Below, in pieces: positions 41,317 to 49,989 of a DNA stretch of 64,000 nucleotides. Made by a program: the position numbers and the translations under genes. Source of the DNA: Streptomyces coacervatus. Its GTDB lineage: Bacteria > Actinomycetota > Actinomycetes > Streptomycetales > Streptomycetaceae. The DNA is taken from positions 434,001 to 498,000 of the forward strand of contig NZ_JARHTP010000006.1 of NCBI RefSeq assembly GCF_029223485.1, written 5' to 3'. Positions within the stretch are counted from its first letter, which is position 1, and every line of letters starts with the position of its first letter. The notes beneath the pieces are model-generated. The model was given only the letters and a program-made list of their open reading frames with translations, did no database searches and had not been told where the DNA came from.

Positions 41317-42510
41317 ATGGCCGACTCCACTCCGTCCGCGAGCCCCTCGGACCGCCACCGCCCCGTCTACGTCATCGGAGGCGGCCCGGCCGGGCTCTCC
41401 GCCGCGTACGCGCTGCGGGCCCGGGGCATACGCGCCGTCGTCCTGGAGAAGTCCGACGGTGTCGGTGCACCCTGGCGGCGGCACTACGACCGCCTCCATC
41501 TGCACACCACCCGCCGCCTCTCGGCCCTCCCCGGGCTGCCGATACCGCGCCGGTTCGGGCGGTGGGTGGCCCGGGACGACGTGGTGCGCTACCTGGAGAA
41601 GTACGCCGAGGTGCACGCACTGGAGATCGTCACCGGCGTCGAGGTCTCCCGCGTCGAGCGCACGCCCGACGGCAGCGGCTGGCTGCTGCACGCCACGGGC
41701 GGCCGCGAACTGACCGGCGCCGCGGTCATCGTCGCCACCGGCTACAACCACACGCCGTACGTCCCCGACTGGGCCGGCCTCGACACCTACACCGGCGAGT
41801 TCCTGCACGCCGGCGACTACCGCAGCCCCGCCCCCTACACCGGCCGTGACGTCCTCGTCGTCGGCGTCGGCAACACCGGCGCCGAGATCGCCGTGGACCT
41901 GGTGGAGGGCGGCGCCTCGCGGGTGCGGCTGTCGGTGCGGACGGCTCCGCACATCGTGCGGCGCTCGACCGCCGGGTGGGCCGCCCAGTACACGGGCGTG
42001 CTGGTACGGCGGCTGCCGACCGGGGTCGTCGACCGGCTCGCGCGGCCGATGGCGAAACTGAGCGTCCCCGACCTCTCCGCGCAGGGGCTGCCCCGCCCCG
42101 ACACCGGGCTGTACACCCGGGCCAAGGAGGGTGCCATCCCGGTGCAGGACGTCGGCCTCATCGATGCCGTCCGCAAGGGGCGGGTCGAGGTCGTCGCCGC
42201 CGTCGACGGCTTCGAGGACGGCAAGGTCGTCCTCGCCGACGGCACCCGCGTCTCCCCGGAGGCCGTCGTCGCCGCCACCGGATACGTCCGCTCCCTGGAG
42301 GGCCTCGTCGGCCACCTCGACGTGCTCGACACACGGGGCAGACCCGTGGCGCACGGCGCCCGCACCCCGCAGAACGCCCCCGGCCTGTACTTCACCGGCT
42401 TCACCACGCCCATCAGCGGCACCCTCCGCGAGGTGGCGATGGACGCCGAGAAGATGGCGAAGGCCATCGTGAAGAACGGCGCGGACGCGCTGTCCCGCCT
42501 GCCCGGGTGA
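41317..42510 (+). CDS. flavin-containing monooxygenase-like oxidoreductase
   Basis: A 397-residue class B flavoprotein monooxygenase-like protein. FAD site GGGPAGLSAAYALRARGI at about 23-40, DGVGAPWRRHYDRLHLHTTRR (FMO-type), NADPH site VVGVGNTGAEIAVDLVEGGA near 188, and VAATGYVRSLEG in the C-terminal half. It lacks the longer FMO fingerprint seen in Baeyer-Villiger enzymes, so N-oxygenation, S-oxygenation or another role is possible. The start was chosen at the ATG before ADSTPSASP. The gene is not linked to an operator. Confidence 0.85.
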   Translation: MADSTPSASPSDRHRPVYVIGGGPAGLSAAYALRARGIRAVVLEKSDGVGAPWRRHYDRLHLHTTRRLSALPGLPIPRRFGRWVARDDVVRYLEKYAEVHALEIVTGVEVSRVERTPDGSGWLLHATGGRELTGAAVIVATGYNHTPYVPDWAGLDTYTGEFLHAGDYRSPAPYTGRDVLVVGVGNTGAEIAVDLVEGGASRVRLSVRTAPHIVRRSTAGWAAQYTGVLVRRLPTGVVDRLARPMAKLSVPDLSAQGLPRPDTGLYTRAKEGAIPVQDVGLIDAVRKGRVEVVAAVDGFEDGKVVLADGTRVSPEAVVAATGYVRSLEGLVGHLDVLDTRGRPVAHGARTPQNAPGLYFTGFTTPISGTLREVAMDAEKMAKAIVKNGADALSRLPG

Positions 42511-42687
42511 CGTAGAAACCCTCAGCTCCCTGCTCCCCTTTCAACTCAACTCCCTTCAGTAGAAGTCTCGTTACGCATGAGTCAGATGTGACGGGAGCGT
42601 TGAAGCGTGCCCACGCGCGGGGCCAGAATGTGAATCCTGCTCACCTTTCTGGCTCCACCGACTTCTCTCCCCCGACGGAGGATGCAC

Positions 42688-44211
42688 GTGGCACGCGAAA
42701 GACAGCACGACTCCCGCGCCCTCTCCCGGCCCCAAGCCCTCTCCCGCCGCTCCCTGCTCGGCGGTGCCGCCGCCGCTGCCGGAGCCGTCACCCTCACCGG
42801 CACCGCCGCCGGGACCGCATCCGCCGCCACGACACGTGACGTGGACGTCGCCGTAGTCGGCGGCGGGCTCGCCGGGCTGACGACGGCCCGCGACCTGGTG
42901 GCGGCCGGCAAGACCGTGGCCGTCCTGGAGGCCCGCGACCGCGTGGGCGGCCGGGTCGTCAACCTGTCCCTGGCAGGCGGCGGTTTCACCGAGGGCGGCG
43001 GCGAGTTCATCGGCCCCACCCAGGACCGCATCAAGGCCCTGGCCGACTCCCTGGGCGTGGCGACCTTCACGACCTACAACACCGGCAAGAACCTCCTCTA
43101 CAAGGACGGCACCCGGACCCCCTACGCCACCGACGGCATCCTCGGCTCGGTCCCGCCCGTCGACGCGGCCGGACTCGCCAACGCCGCGATCGTGCAGGCG
43201 TCGCTGGACGACATGGCCAAGCAGGTCCCGGTCGACGCGCCCTGGACCGCCGCGAAGGCCGCCGAGTGGGACAAGCAGACCTTCGAGAGCTGGCTGAACG
43301 CCAACGCGGTCATCCCCTCGGCCAAGTTCCTCCTCGACGTCGCGACCACCTCGATCTTCTCGGCCCAGCCCCGTGAACTCTCCCTTCTCTTCGTCCTCTT
43401 CTACATCGCCGCCGCCGGCAACGAGTCCACCGCCGGCACCCTGGAACGCCTCACCGACACCGCGAACGGCGCCCAGGAGTCCCGCTTCGTCGGCGGTTCC
43501 CAGCAGGTGCCGATCAAGCTGGCCGCCACACTCGGCGACCGGGTGGTGCTGAGCGCACCGGTGCGGTCGATCGCACAATCGGGCGGCAAGTACGTGGTGA
43601 CCGCGGACGGGGTGACGGTGACGGCCAAGAAGGTCGTCGTCGCCGTACCGCCGCCGATGGCCGCGCGCATCACCTACGACCCGCTGCTGCCGGCCTCACG
43701 CGACCAGCTGAGCCAGCGCCTGCCGATGGGCTCGATCGGCAAGGCGATCGCCGTCTACGACACCCCCTTCTGGCGCACCGACGGCCTCAACGGCCAGGTC
43801 GTCAGCGACTCCGGCGTGGTCCGCTCGACATTCGACAACTCACCGCCCGACGCCTCCTACGGAGCCCTGATGGGCTTCATCGAGGCCGACGAGATGCGGG
43901 CGTACGACGCGTCGAGCGTGGCCGAGGTCAAGGCCGCCGTCCTCAAGGACTACGCCAACTACTTCGGCGACAAGGCCAAGTCGCCCACCTCCTTCGTGCT
44001 GCAGCGCTGGAACAACGAGGGCTTCTCCCGCGGCGGCCCGGTCGCCTACGCCCCGCCCGGCGTCCTGACCGAGTACGGCGCCGCCCTGCGCGCACCGGTC
44101 GGCGGCATCCACTGGGCGGGCACCGAGACCTCCACGTACTGGAACGGATACATGGACGGGGCCGTGCGGTCGGGGGAACGGGTGGCCAAGGAGGTCCTCG
44201 CGGAGCTGTGA
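42688..44211 (+). CDS. Tat-exported flavin monoamine oxidase
   Basis: A secreted FAD-dependent amine oxidase of about 507 residues. The Tat-like signal contains SRRSLLGGAAAAAGAVTL, followed by the dinucleotide fold DVAVVGGGLAGLTTARDL and the substrate-loop GGRVVNLSLAGGGFTEGGGEFIGPTQDR. The C-terminal HWAGTETSTYWNGYMDGAVRSGERVAKEV binds the flavin. GTG 42688 was preferred because GGAGG lies 6 bases upstream; ATG 42682 is possible. It resembles putrescine/tyramine-type oxidases, which make an aldehyde, ammonia and hydrogen peroxide. Confidence 0.88.
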   Translation: MARERQHDSRALSRPQALSRRSLLGGAAAAAGAVTLTGTAAGTASAATTRDVDVAVVGGGLAGLTTARDLVAAGKTVAVLEARDRVGGRVVNLSLAGGGFTEGGGEFIGPTQDRIKALADSLGVATFTTYNTGKNLLYKDGTRTPYATDGILGSVPPVDAAGLANAAIVQASLDDMAKQVPVDAPWTAAKAAEWDKQTFESWLNANAVIPSAKFLLDVATTSIFSAQPRELSLLFVLFYIAAAGNESTAGTLERLTDTANGAQESRFVGGSQQVPIKLAATLGDRVVLSAPVRSIAQSGGKYVVTADGVTVTAKKVVVAVPPPMAARITYDPLLPASRDQLSQRLPMGSIGKAIAVYDTPFWRTDGLNGQVVSDSGVVRSTFDNSPPDASYGALMGFIEADEMRAYDASSVAEVKAAVLKDYANYFGDKAKSPTSFVLQRWNNEGFSRGGPVAYAPPGVLTEYGAALRAPVGGIHWAGTETSTYWNGYMDGAVRSGERVAKEVLAEL

Positions 44212-44283
44212 GGAGCCCGCCGGGATTGGCCGGCTTCCCGTTCGGCTCTGCGTGCCCGTTCAACTTTGCGTGCACACCCGTTC

Positions 44284-44298
44284 CTGACATCGCGTCAG
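44284..44298. promoter_or_regulatory. operator 1 upstream of NDP-forming acyl-CoA synthetase gene
   Basis: CTGACATCGCGTCAG, with one mismatched arm base, is the upstream one of a pair 24 bases apart centre to centre. Confidence 0.68.
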
Positions 44299-44307
44299 TT
44301 CAGTAAT

Positions 44308-44322
44308 CTGACAGTGCGTCAG
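44308..44322. promoter_or_regulatory. operator 2 upstream of NDP-forming acyl-CoA synthetase gene
   Basis: CTGACAGTGCGTCAG has the same mismatch as operator 1 and lies 38 bases upstream of the ATG at 44360. Confidence 0.68.
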
Positions 44323-44359
44323 TTATTGGCTGTGCTGTCTCAGAGGAGCGGGCGGACCG

Positions 44360-46585
44360 ATGCTTGGATCAACCCACGGCACCCTCACCACCGACTCCCG
44401 CCGGGCCCGGGTCATCGCCTGTGGCGAGCAACCCGGGCCCGCCGTCCACGGCAGGCCCGCCGAGGTCGGCGACCTCGACGTCAGCGGCCTGCCCCTGTAC
44501 GCCGACGTGCCCGATCTGGACCGGTTCTTCCGGCCCGAGTCCGTCGCCGTGGTCGGCGCCTCGGACACCGAGGGGCGGCCCAACACCGGTATCACCCGGC
44601 AGCTGGTGGCCTGGGCCGAACGGGTCGGGGCGCGGCTCCACCCCGTCCACCCGAGCCGCCCCTCCGTGTTCGGCATACCCTGCTCCCCTTCTGTCTCCGA
44701 CCTGCCGGAGCAGGTCGATCTCGCCGTACTACTGGTCGCCGATCCCCTTCCCGTGCTGGAGGAACTGGCCGAGGCCAAGGTGAAGTTCGCGGTCGTCTTC
44801 GCCTCCGGGTTCGCGGAGACCGGTGCGGAGGGGGCGGCCGCGCAGGAGCGTCTGGCGGTGGCCGTGCGCCGCTCCGGGATGCGGATGCTCGGCCCCAACA
44901 CCAACCTCAACGCCTTCGAGCGCTTCCGGGACGACCTCGACGGGCCGGCCATCGCGCTCATCACCCAGTCCGGCCACCAGGGCCGCCCCGTCTTCTCCCT
45001 CCAGGAACTCGGCATCCGGGTCTCCCACTGGGCACCCACCGGCAACGAGGCCGACCTGGAGACCGCCGACTTCATCTCCTACTTCGCCGAGCAGCCCGAG
45101 GTCGGCGCCATCGCCTGCTATGTCGAAGGGCTGAAGGACGGCCGGTCCTTCCTGCTCGCCGCCGACCGGGCCGCCCGACGCGGGATTCCGGTCGTCGCCG
45201 TCAAGGTGGGCCGCACCGAGACCGGCGCCCGCACGGCCGCCTCACACACCGGCAAGCTGACCGGCGCGGACACGGTGGTGGATGCGGCGATGCGGCAGTT
45301 CGGGGTGATCCGGGTGGACGGACTCGACGAACTCCAGGACACCGCCGCCCTGTTGGCCCGCGCCCGGCCGCCGCGCGCCGACGGCGTCGTCGTCTATTCG
45401 ATCTCGGGCGGCACGGGCGCGCACTTCGCCGATCTGGCGACCGAGGCAGGGCTCACCCTGCCGGTGCTGTCCCAGGCCAAGCAGGCCGAGCTGCACGAGT
45501 GGATACCCGAGTACCTGAGCGTGGCCAACCCCGTCGACAACGGCGGGCATCCGGTCGGCGACCACCGTGGCCGGAAGATCATCGACGCGATCCTGGACGA
45601 CCCCGACGTAGGCGTCCTGATCTGCCCGATCACCGGCCCCTTTCCTCCCCTCAGCGACCGACTCGTCCAGGACCTGGTGGACGCGGCCGAGCGGACGGAC
45701 AAGCTGGTCTGCGTCGTGTGGGGCTCTCCGGTCGGCACCGAACCGGCCTACCGCGAAGTCCTCCTCGGCTCCTCCCGGGTGGCGACCTTCCGCACCGTCG
45801 CGAACTGCATCACCGCCGTCCGCGCCCACCTCGACCACCACCGCTTCGTCACCGGCTACCGCTCCCCCTTCGACGAGGCACCCCGCACGACCTCGCCCTC
45901 CTTCCGCAAGGCGCAGGCACTGATGCGCCCGGGCCAGCAGCTCAGCGAACACGCGGCGAAGCAGCTGCTGCGGGCGTACGGAATCCGCGTACCGCGCGAG
46001 CAGTTGGTGACCAGCGCGGCAGCGGCCGTACGCGCGGCGGGCCAGGTGGGTTACCCGGTGGTGATGAAGGCGTCCGGTGCGCAGATCGCCCACAAGACCG
46101 AGCTGGGACTGGTCAAGATCGAGCTCACCTCCGCCAGCCAGGTCCGCGACGCCTACCGGGAGTTGACCGACATCGCACGCTACGAGGGCGTCGGTCTGGA
46201 CGGCGTCCTTGTGTGCCAGATGGTCGAGCGGGGTGTGGAGATGGTCGTCGGCGTCACGCATGACGAGCTGTTCGGTCCGACCGTGACCGTCGGGCTCGGC
46301 GGGGTGCTGGTCGAGGTGCTGCACGACATCGCCGTACGCGTGCCGCCCTTCGGGGAGGAGCAGGCCCGGGACATGCTCTCCGACCTGCGCGGGCGGGCCC
46401 TGCTCGACGGGGTCCGGGGGCGTCCCCCGGCCGACCTGGACGCGCTCGTCGAAGTCGTCCTGCGGGTGCAGCGCATGGCGCTGGAGCTCGGGGACGATCT
46501 CGCGGAGCTCGACATCAACCCGCTGATGGTGCTGCCCAGGGGGCAGGGTGCCGTGGCGCTGGACGCGTTGGCGGTGTGTCGCTGA
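44360..46585 (+). CDS. NDP-forming acyl-CoA synthetase (ATP-grasp)
   Basis: A 741-residue fused acyl-CoA synthetase (acetyl-CoA synthetase ADP-forming type). Residues 55-180 form the CoA-binding Rossmann domain (FFRPESVAVVGASDTEGRPNTG), 195-490 the succinyl-CoA-ligase-like domain with SHTGKLTGADTVVDAAMRQ (phospho-His region) and GGTGAHFADL, and 525-741 the ATP-grasp domain with AYGIRVPREQLV, YPVVMKASGAQIAHKTELG and LAELDINPLMVLP. It would make an acyl-CoA from acid, CoA and ATP, giving ADP. It differs in type from the FadD3-like ligase at 14519, so the two probably activate different acids of the pathway. Two operators precede it. Confidence 0.9.
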   Translation: MLGSTHGTLTTDSRRARVIACGEQPGPAVHGRPAEVGDLDVSGLPLYADVPDLDRFFRPESVAVVGASDTEGRPNTGITRQLVAWAERVGARLHPVHPSRPSVFGIPCSPSVSDLPEQVDLAVLLVADPLPVLEELAEAKVKFAVVFASGFAETGAEGAAAQERLAVAVRRSGMRMLGPNTNLNAFERFRDDLDGPAIALITQSGHQGRPVFSLQELGIRVSHWAPTGNEADLETADFISYFAEQPEVGAIACYVEGLKDGRSFLLAADRAARRGIPVVAVKVGRTETGARTAASHTGKLTGADTVVDAAMRQFGVIRVDGLDELQDTAALLARARPPRADGVVVYSISGGTGAHFADLATEAGLTLPVLSQAKQAELHEWIPEYLSVANPVDNGGHPVGDHRGRKIIDAILDDPDVGVLICPITGPFPPLSDRLVQDLVDAAERTDKLVCVVWGSPVGTEPAYREVLLGSSRVATFRTVANCITAVRAHLDHHRFVTGYRSPFDEAPRTTSPSFRKAQALMRPGQQLSEHAAKQLLRAYGIRVPREQLVTSAAAAVRAAGQVGYPVVMKASGAQIAHKTELGLVKIELTSASQVRDAYRELTDIARYEGVGLDGVLVCQMVERGVEMVVGVTHDELFGPTVTVGLGGVLVEVLHDIAVRVPPFGEEQARDMLSDLRGRALLDGVRGRPPADLDALVEVVLRVQRMALELGDDLAELDINPLMVLPRGQGAVALDALAVCR

Positions 46586-46586
46586 G

Positions 46587-47498
46587 ATGGCCGCTGACAT
46601 GGCAACCGAGACGGCAGCTGAGATGAACATGCCCAATACCCCCCGTACTGGCGCGAACGATTCCGAGCCGGAAATTTCCGCTGAGTCATTGGTACAGCAC
46701 GCCACTGACAATCAGGTCTGCCGCATCACCCTCAACCGCCCCGAAGCCCTCAACGCCATCACCGCTGACCAGCGCGAACGCATCATCCGGCTGCTCGGCG
46801 ACGCCTCCGCCGACCCGGACGTACGAGCCGTGGTGATCACCGGAACCGGGCGCGGATTCTGCGCGGGAGCCGATCTACGGGGCGGTTCGGGAGCAGGTGA
46901 ACGGGTCGCCGGTGGACAGGTCGCCGGTGAGCGGGTCGCCGGCGACGTGGCCCGCATACTCCGCCTCGGCGCCCAGCGCCTGATCGCCGCCGTCCTCGAC
47001 TGCGAGAAGCCGGTGCTCGCCGCGGTGAACGGCACGGCGGCCGGCCTCGGCGCCCACCTCGCCCTCGCGTGCGATCTCGTACTGGCCACGGAATCGGCCA
47101 GGTTCATCGAGGTGTTCGTGCGCCGCGGACTCGTACCCGACGGCGGGGGCGCCTATCTCCTCCCCCGCCTGATCGGCCCCCAGCGGGCCAAGGAGCTGAT
47201 GTTCTTCGGCGACGCGCTCACCGCCGCCGACGCCGAGCGGCTCGGGCTCGTCAACCGGGTCGTACCAGACGAGGAGTTGGAGAAGACGGCCCGCGCATGG
47301 GCGGAACGTCTCGCCACCGGCCCCACGCGCGCCCTCGCCCTCACCAAGCAGCTCGTCAACGCCTCCCTCGACACCGACCGCGCGACGGCCTTCGCCGCCG
47401 AGGCGGCCGCGCAGGAGATCAACATGACGTCGGCGGACGCGCGGGAAGGGGTACGGAGCTTCGTGGAGCGCAGAAGCCCCGAGTACAAGGGCCGCTGA
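46587..47498 (+). CDS. enoyl-CoA hydratase family protein with repeat insert
   Basis: A crotonase-fold protein of about 303 residues. After a Met/Glu/Thr-rich lead of about 45 residues comes CRITLNRPEALNAITADQRERI, the oxyanion loop GRGFCAGADLRGG near 94, NGTAAGLGAHLALACDLVLA near 150 and the Glu/Asp region VRRGLVPDGGGAYLLPRLIG near 185. Between these sits an insert built from a 15-base tandem repeat (GERVA-type residues, 46896-46940). The ATG two bases after the upstream stop was chosen; internal ATGs at 46599 and 46623 are possible. It is coupled to the synthetase gene. Confidence 0.87.
   Translation: MAADMATETAAEMNMPNTPRTGANDSEPEISAESLVQHATDNQVCRITLNRPEALNAITADQRERIIRLLGDASADPDVRAVVITGTGRGFCAGADLRGGSGAGERVAGGQVAGERVAGDVARILRLGAQRLIAAVLDCEKPVLAAVNGTAAGLGAHLALACDLVLATESARFIEVFVRRGLVPDGGGAYLLPRLIGPQRAKELMFFGDALTAADAERLGLVNRVVPDEELEKTARAWAERLATGPTRALALTKQLVNASLDTDRATAFAAEAAAQEINMTSADAREGVRSFVERRSPEYKGR
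46896..46940. repeat. 15-base tandem repeat in crotonase gene
   Basis: Three units of the GGTGAACGGGTCGCC type follow one another in frame, encoding GERVA, GGQVA and GERVA; a partial fourth follows. Confidence 0.88.
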
Positions 47499-47508
47499 CC
47501 CTTCCCAT

Positions 47509-47523
47509 CTGACATACCGTCAG
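47509..47523. promoter_or_regulatory. operator upstream of flavin reductase gene
   Basis: CTGACATACCGTCAG, one mismatched arm base, ends 5 bases before the ATG at 47529 in the 30-base gap after the crotonase gene. An operator between two same-strand genes suggests a separate promoter for the reductase. Confidence 0.7.
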
Positions 47524-47528
47524 CTTCA

Positions 47529-48149
47529 ATGGAAGGCGTGATGGGACACGCAGGGGCGGCCGCAGCCGCCGTCCGTTACCTCAGGTCGGCCGGGACCCCG
47601 GCCCCCGTAGAAGCGCTGCCGCGCCCCGAGTTGCGGTGCGTCGGGGAGGACGAGCGCGCCCCCGTCGACCAGGCCGAGTTCCGGCGGGTGCTCGGGAACT
47701 TCGCGACGGGCGTGACCGTTGTCACCGCACCCGCCGCCGACGGCGAGGCCGGTCCCGCCGGCTTCGCCTGCCAGTCCTTCTCGTCCCTGTCCCTCGACCC
47801 GCCGCTGGTCGCCTTCATGGTCGGCCGTACGTCGACGACCTGGCCGCGCATCGCCCGCGCGGGCGTCTTCTGCGTCAACGTCCTGGGCGCCCACCAGGAC
47901 GCCCTGTGCCGTGCCTTCGCGGTGAGCGGCGCGGACAAGTTCAAGGGCGTCGCGTACGACGCGGCACCGGTCTCCGGCTCACCGCGGCTGGCCGGTGCGC
48001 CCGCCTGGATCGACTGCACGATCCACGCGGTGCACACGGGCGGCGACCACCTGATCGTGGTGGGCCGCGTCGAGGCCCTCGGTGCCGGAGCCGCCTGCGA
48101 CGAACCTCTGATCTTCCATCGGGGGCGGTTCGGGCGGCTGACTGACTGA
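47529..48149 (+). CDS. HsaB-like flavin reductase
   Basis: A 206-residue NAD(P)H:FMN oxidoreductase of the split-barrel flavin-reductase family. Residues 1-45 are a variable lead; VDQAEFRRVLGNFATGVTVVTA starts the domain, then GFACQSFSSLSLDPPLVAFMVGRTSTTWPRI (flavin site) and GAPAWIDCTIHAVHTGGDHLIVVGRVEAL. It resembles HsaB, the reductase that feeds reduced flavin to the HsaA monooxygenase in steroid breakdown. No HsaA-type partner is present here. The operator almost touches the ATG. The last 171 bases overlap the 3' end of the membrane-protein gene on the other strand. Confidence 0.87.
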   Translation: MEGVMGHAGAAAAAVRYLRSAGTPAPVEALPRPELRCVGEDERAPVDQAEFRRVLGNFATGVTVVTAPAADGEAGPAGFACQSFSSLSLDPPLVAFMVGRTSTTWPRIARAGVFCVNVLGAHQDALCRAFAVSGADKFKGVAYDAAPVSGSPRLAGAPAWIDCTIHAVHTGGDHLIVVGRVEALGAGAACDEPLIFHRGRFGRLTD

Positions 48150-49613
48150 CGGCTGAGCCGACGCACGTCGCTCGTACACCGTCACCCTTCGTCCGCGGAC
48201 CTGTTTGTCGGCCACGGCCGTGAAGTACGTCCTCAGCACGGAGGCCTTCGCCCTGTCCCGCTCGGCCGCGATCGGTTTCGCCACCCGAGGTGCGTCCGTC
48301 ACCAGCAGGATCCGTCGCTGGGACAGCATTGCGGCACGGATACGAGCCGGGCTTTCCTCTATGCCTTTCAGGGTCCCGGACTTCTCCGGGCTCTGCGCCA
48401 GCGCTATGTCCCGCAGACCCGAAAAGGCGCTCGGCGAAACGGATTTGGTGTCCCGGCGCGCCGACGGGATGAAAAGCACCGCATTCCCGGTCTCTTTCAT
48501 GCGCCGTACGTCCGAGGCCACCGCCAGGACGTCGTCCACCCGGCTCGACGGGGATCGCTTGGCCAGCGACTGCGGTAGCAATGCCACCGTCGCGACGACG
48601 ATCACTGTGGGGAGAACCCATATCGACGCCCTCGGGTTCCGGGGCCTCACCGCCTGTATCGCCGAGCCGATGACCCTGCCGATCATCAGCGCCAGACCCA
48701 GCAGGCTGAAGAGAACGTACCGGTCCAAGAACAACGGCTGGATCAGGGAAAGACCGATGAGGGCGATCTGCGGCACCGCCAGCAACGGCAACCCGACGGC
48801 TGACACCGAAAGCCGACCTGCCCGGGGCCGGTCCAGTAGTGCGCCGGCTCCGCCGATCGCCAGCAGAACCGCCGGGCCGATCAGCATGTGCCAGGTCAGC
48901 GGCGGTATCCATGACACCTGTGCGGACTGGCCTCGACTGAAGAGAACCAAGGGCAGCACGCAGGCCGTTGCGCCCGCAGAGGCAGTCGTCCAGCGTTTCC
49001 ATATTCCGCGACCGGGTCCGCTCCAGACCAGAGTCGCCAAGTGCGCCGCGAGAATCATGAGCGAGAGCCAGTTCAAAAGGCCGCTGATCAGGACAGTGCC
49101 GCCGTAGGCGACCCAGTGCACTGTCCGGCCTCGCCCCTGCAGCAGGGTCACAAGCAGCAATGTGGAGATTCCGGCCCCGGCTGCGACCAGTGCGTACGGC
49201 CGCCCCTCCTGGAGATAGAACTGGACGGCCGGAAGGAGCCCGAAGGCCATCCCTCCCGCCAGGCCCACCCACATTCCGGCCAGCCGGTGGCCAATTGCAG
49301 CCACGCACGCCGCCGCAACCGCCGTGGCCAATACCGAGGGCAACCGCAGGGTTGTGGTGCTGGGGCCGAAGCATTCAAACAGTGCGTGCATCAGCAGGTA
49401 GTAGCACCCGTGCACGACGTCGACGTTCCCCAGCATGCGCCATATCTCAGGCGTGGAGCGCTGGGCGACCTGCCAGGTAGCGGCCTCGTCCCGCCATACG
49501 CTGCCCTGCCGCGACAGGCCCCACAAACCGAGAGAAAAGGTCCACAGCATCGGTATCAACCAGACGAGAACGCGGCGATGGGACAACGAACGCAAAGTGC
49601 GAGCTATGGACAT
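47979..49613 (-). CDS. GT-C-type glycosyltransferase-like membrane protein
   Basis: A 544-residue membrane protein with about ten hydrophobic helices. The first periplasmic loop carries SVWRDEAATWQVAQRS, the Asp-Glu motif of GT-C glycosyltransferases (PMT/mannosyltransferase group) that use lipid-linked sugars. The hydrophobic part ends near residue 355; a soluble C-terminal tail (about 360-480) follows, then a Pro-rich run. The last 57 residues are read antisense to the flavin reductase gene and look unlike a conserved domain, suggesting stop-codon loss. The ATG at 49613 has only a weak ribosome site. Confidence 0.82.
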   Translation of the reverse strand: MSIARTLRSLSHRRVLVWLIPMLWTFSLGLWGLSRQGSVWRDEAATWQVAQRSTPEIWRMLGNVDVVHGCYYLLMHALFECFGPSTTTLRLPSVLATAVAAACVAAIGHRLAGMWVGLAGGMAFGLLPAVQFYLQEGRPYALVAAGAGISTLLLVTLLQGRGRTVHWVAYGGTVLISGLLNWLSLMILAAHLATLVWSGPGRGIWKRWTTASAGATACVLPLVLFSRGQSAQVSWIPPLTWHMLIGPAVLLAIGGAGALLDRPRAGRLSVSAVGLPLLAVPQIALIGLSLIQPLFLDRYVLFSLLGLALMIGRVIGSAIQAVRPRNPRASIWVLPTVIVVATVALLPQSLAKRSPSSRVDDVLAVASDVRRMKETGNAVLFIPSARRDTKSVSPSAFSGLRDIALAQSPEKSGTLKGIEESPARIRAAMLSQRRILLVTDAPRVAKPIAAERDRAKASVLRTYFTAVADKQVRGRRVTVYERRASAQPSVSQPPEPPPMEDQRFVAGGSGTEGLDAAHHDQVVAARVHRVDRAVDPGGRTGQPR

Positions 49614-49989
49614 TAAAGAGGGCTTCCGGAGCGGCGATTGAACAGGTCGGTGTCGCAGAGGCTCGAAGGCCGCTCACCGACCACGAATCACATGCCGCAG
49701 TACCCCCGTGTGCGGCCCCGTCAAAGCCAGCGCCGTCAAGGATGCCATCCCCGCATCGACCTGTCACGCCTTTTCTGGCCAGAACACCGTTGGCCAGAAA
49801 CTGCACCCACCCAGGCAGGTCGATCTTTTCTCTTTGCACTGCTATCACCTCGACATTACCAATGCCAGATGATTCGAGCACATTCGAAAGTTGCTTGGAT
49901 CACGCGATTACGCGGTTGCACAACGGCCGTTTCCTGCATCAGGATCTTGCCTTGTCCAGAACATCTTCATGATGAAAAGGGGATCATTC
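49614..49989. other. 376-base intergenic region before the bacteriocin operon
   Basis: This divergent region separates the GT-C gene from the bacteriocin operon and has lower G+C than the flanking genes. It contains a strong inverted repeat at 49772-49800 (10-base arms TTTCTGGCCA, 9-base spacer). No convincing ORF with a ribosome site was found; three short open frames in it lack coding features. The promoters of both flanking genes must lie here. Confidence 0.6.
49772..49800. promoter_or_regulatory. inverted repeat upstream of the lactococcin-972-like operon
   Basis: TTTCTGGCCA and TGGCCAGAAA are perfect arms around the 9-base spacer GAACACCGT, 190 bases upstream of the bacteriocin start. 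It could be a regulator-binding site or an RNA hairpin. Confidence 0.5.

Noticed and set aside
44266..46263. 665-codon open frame on the plus strand
   Set aside because: It lies in the +2 frame of the NDP-forming synthetase gene and shows no domain; a shadow frame.
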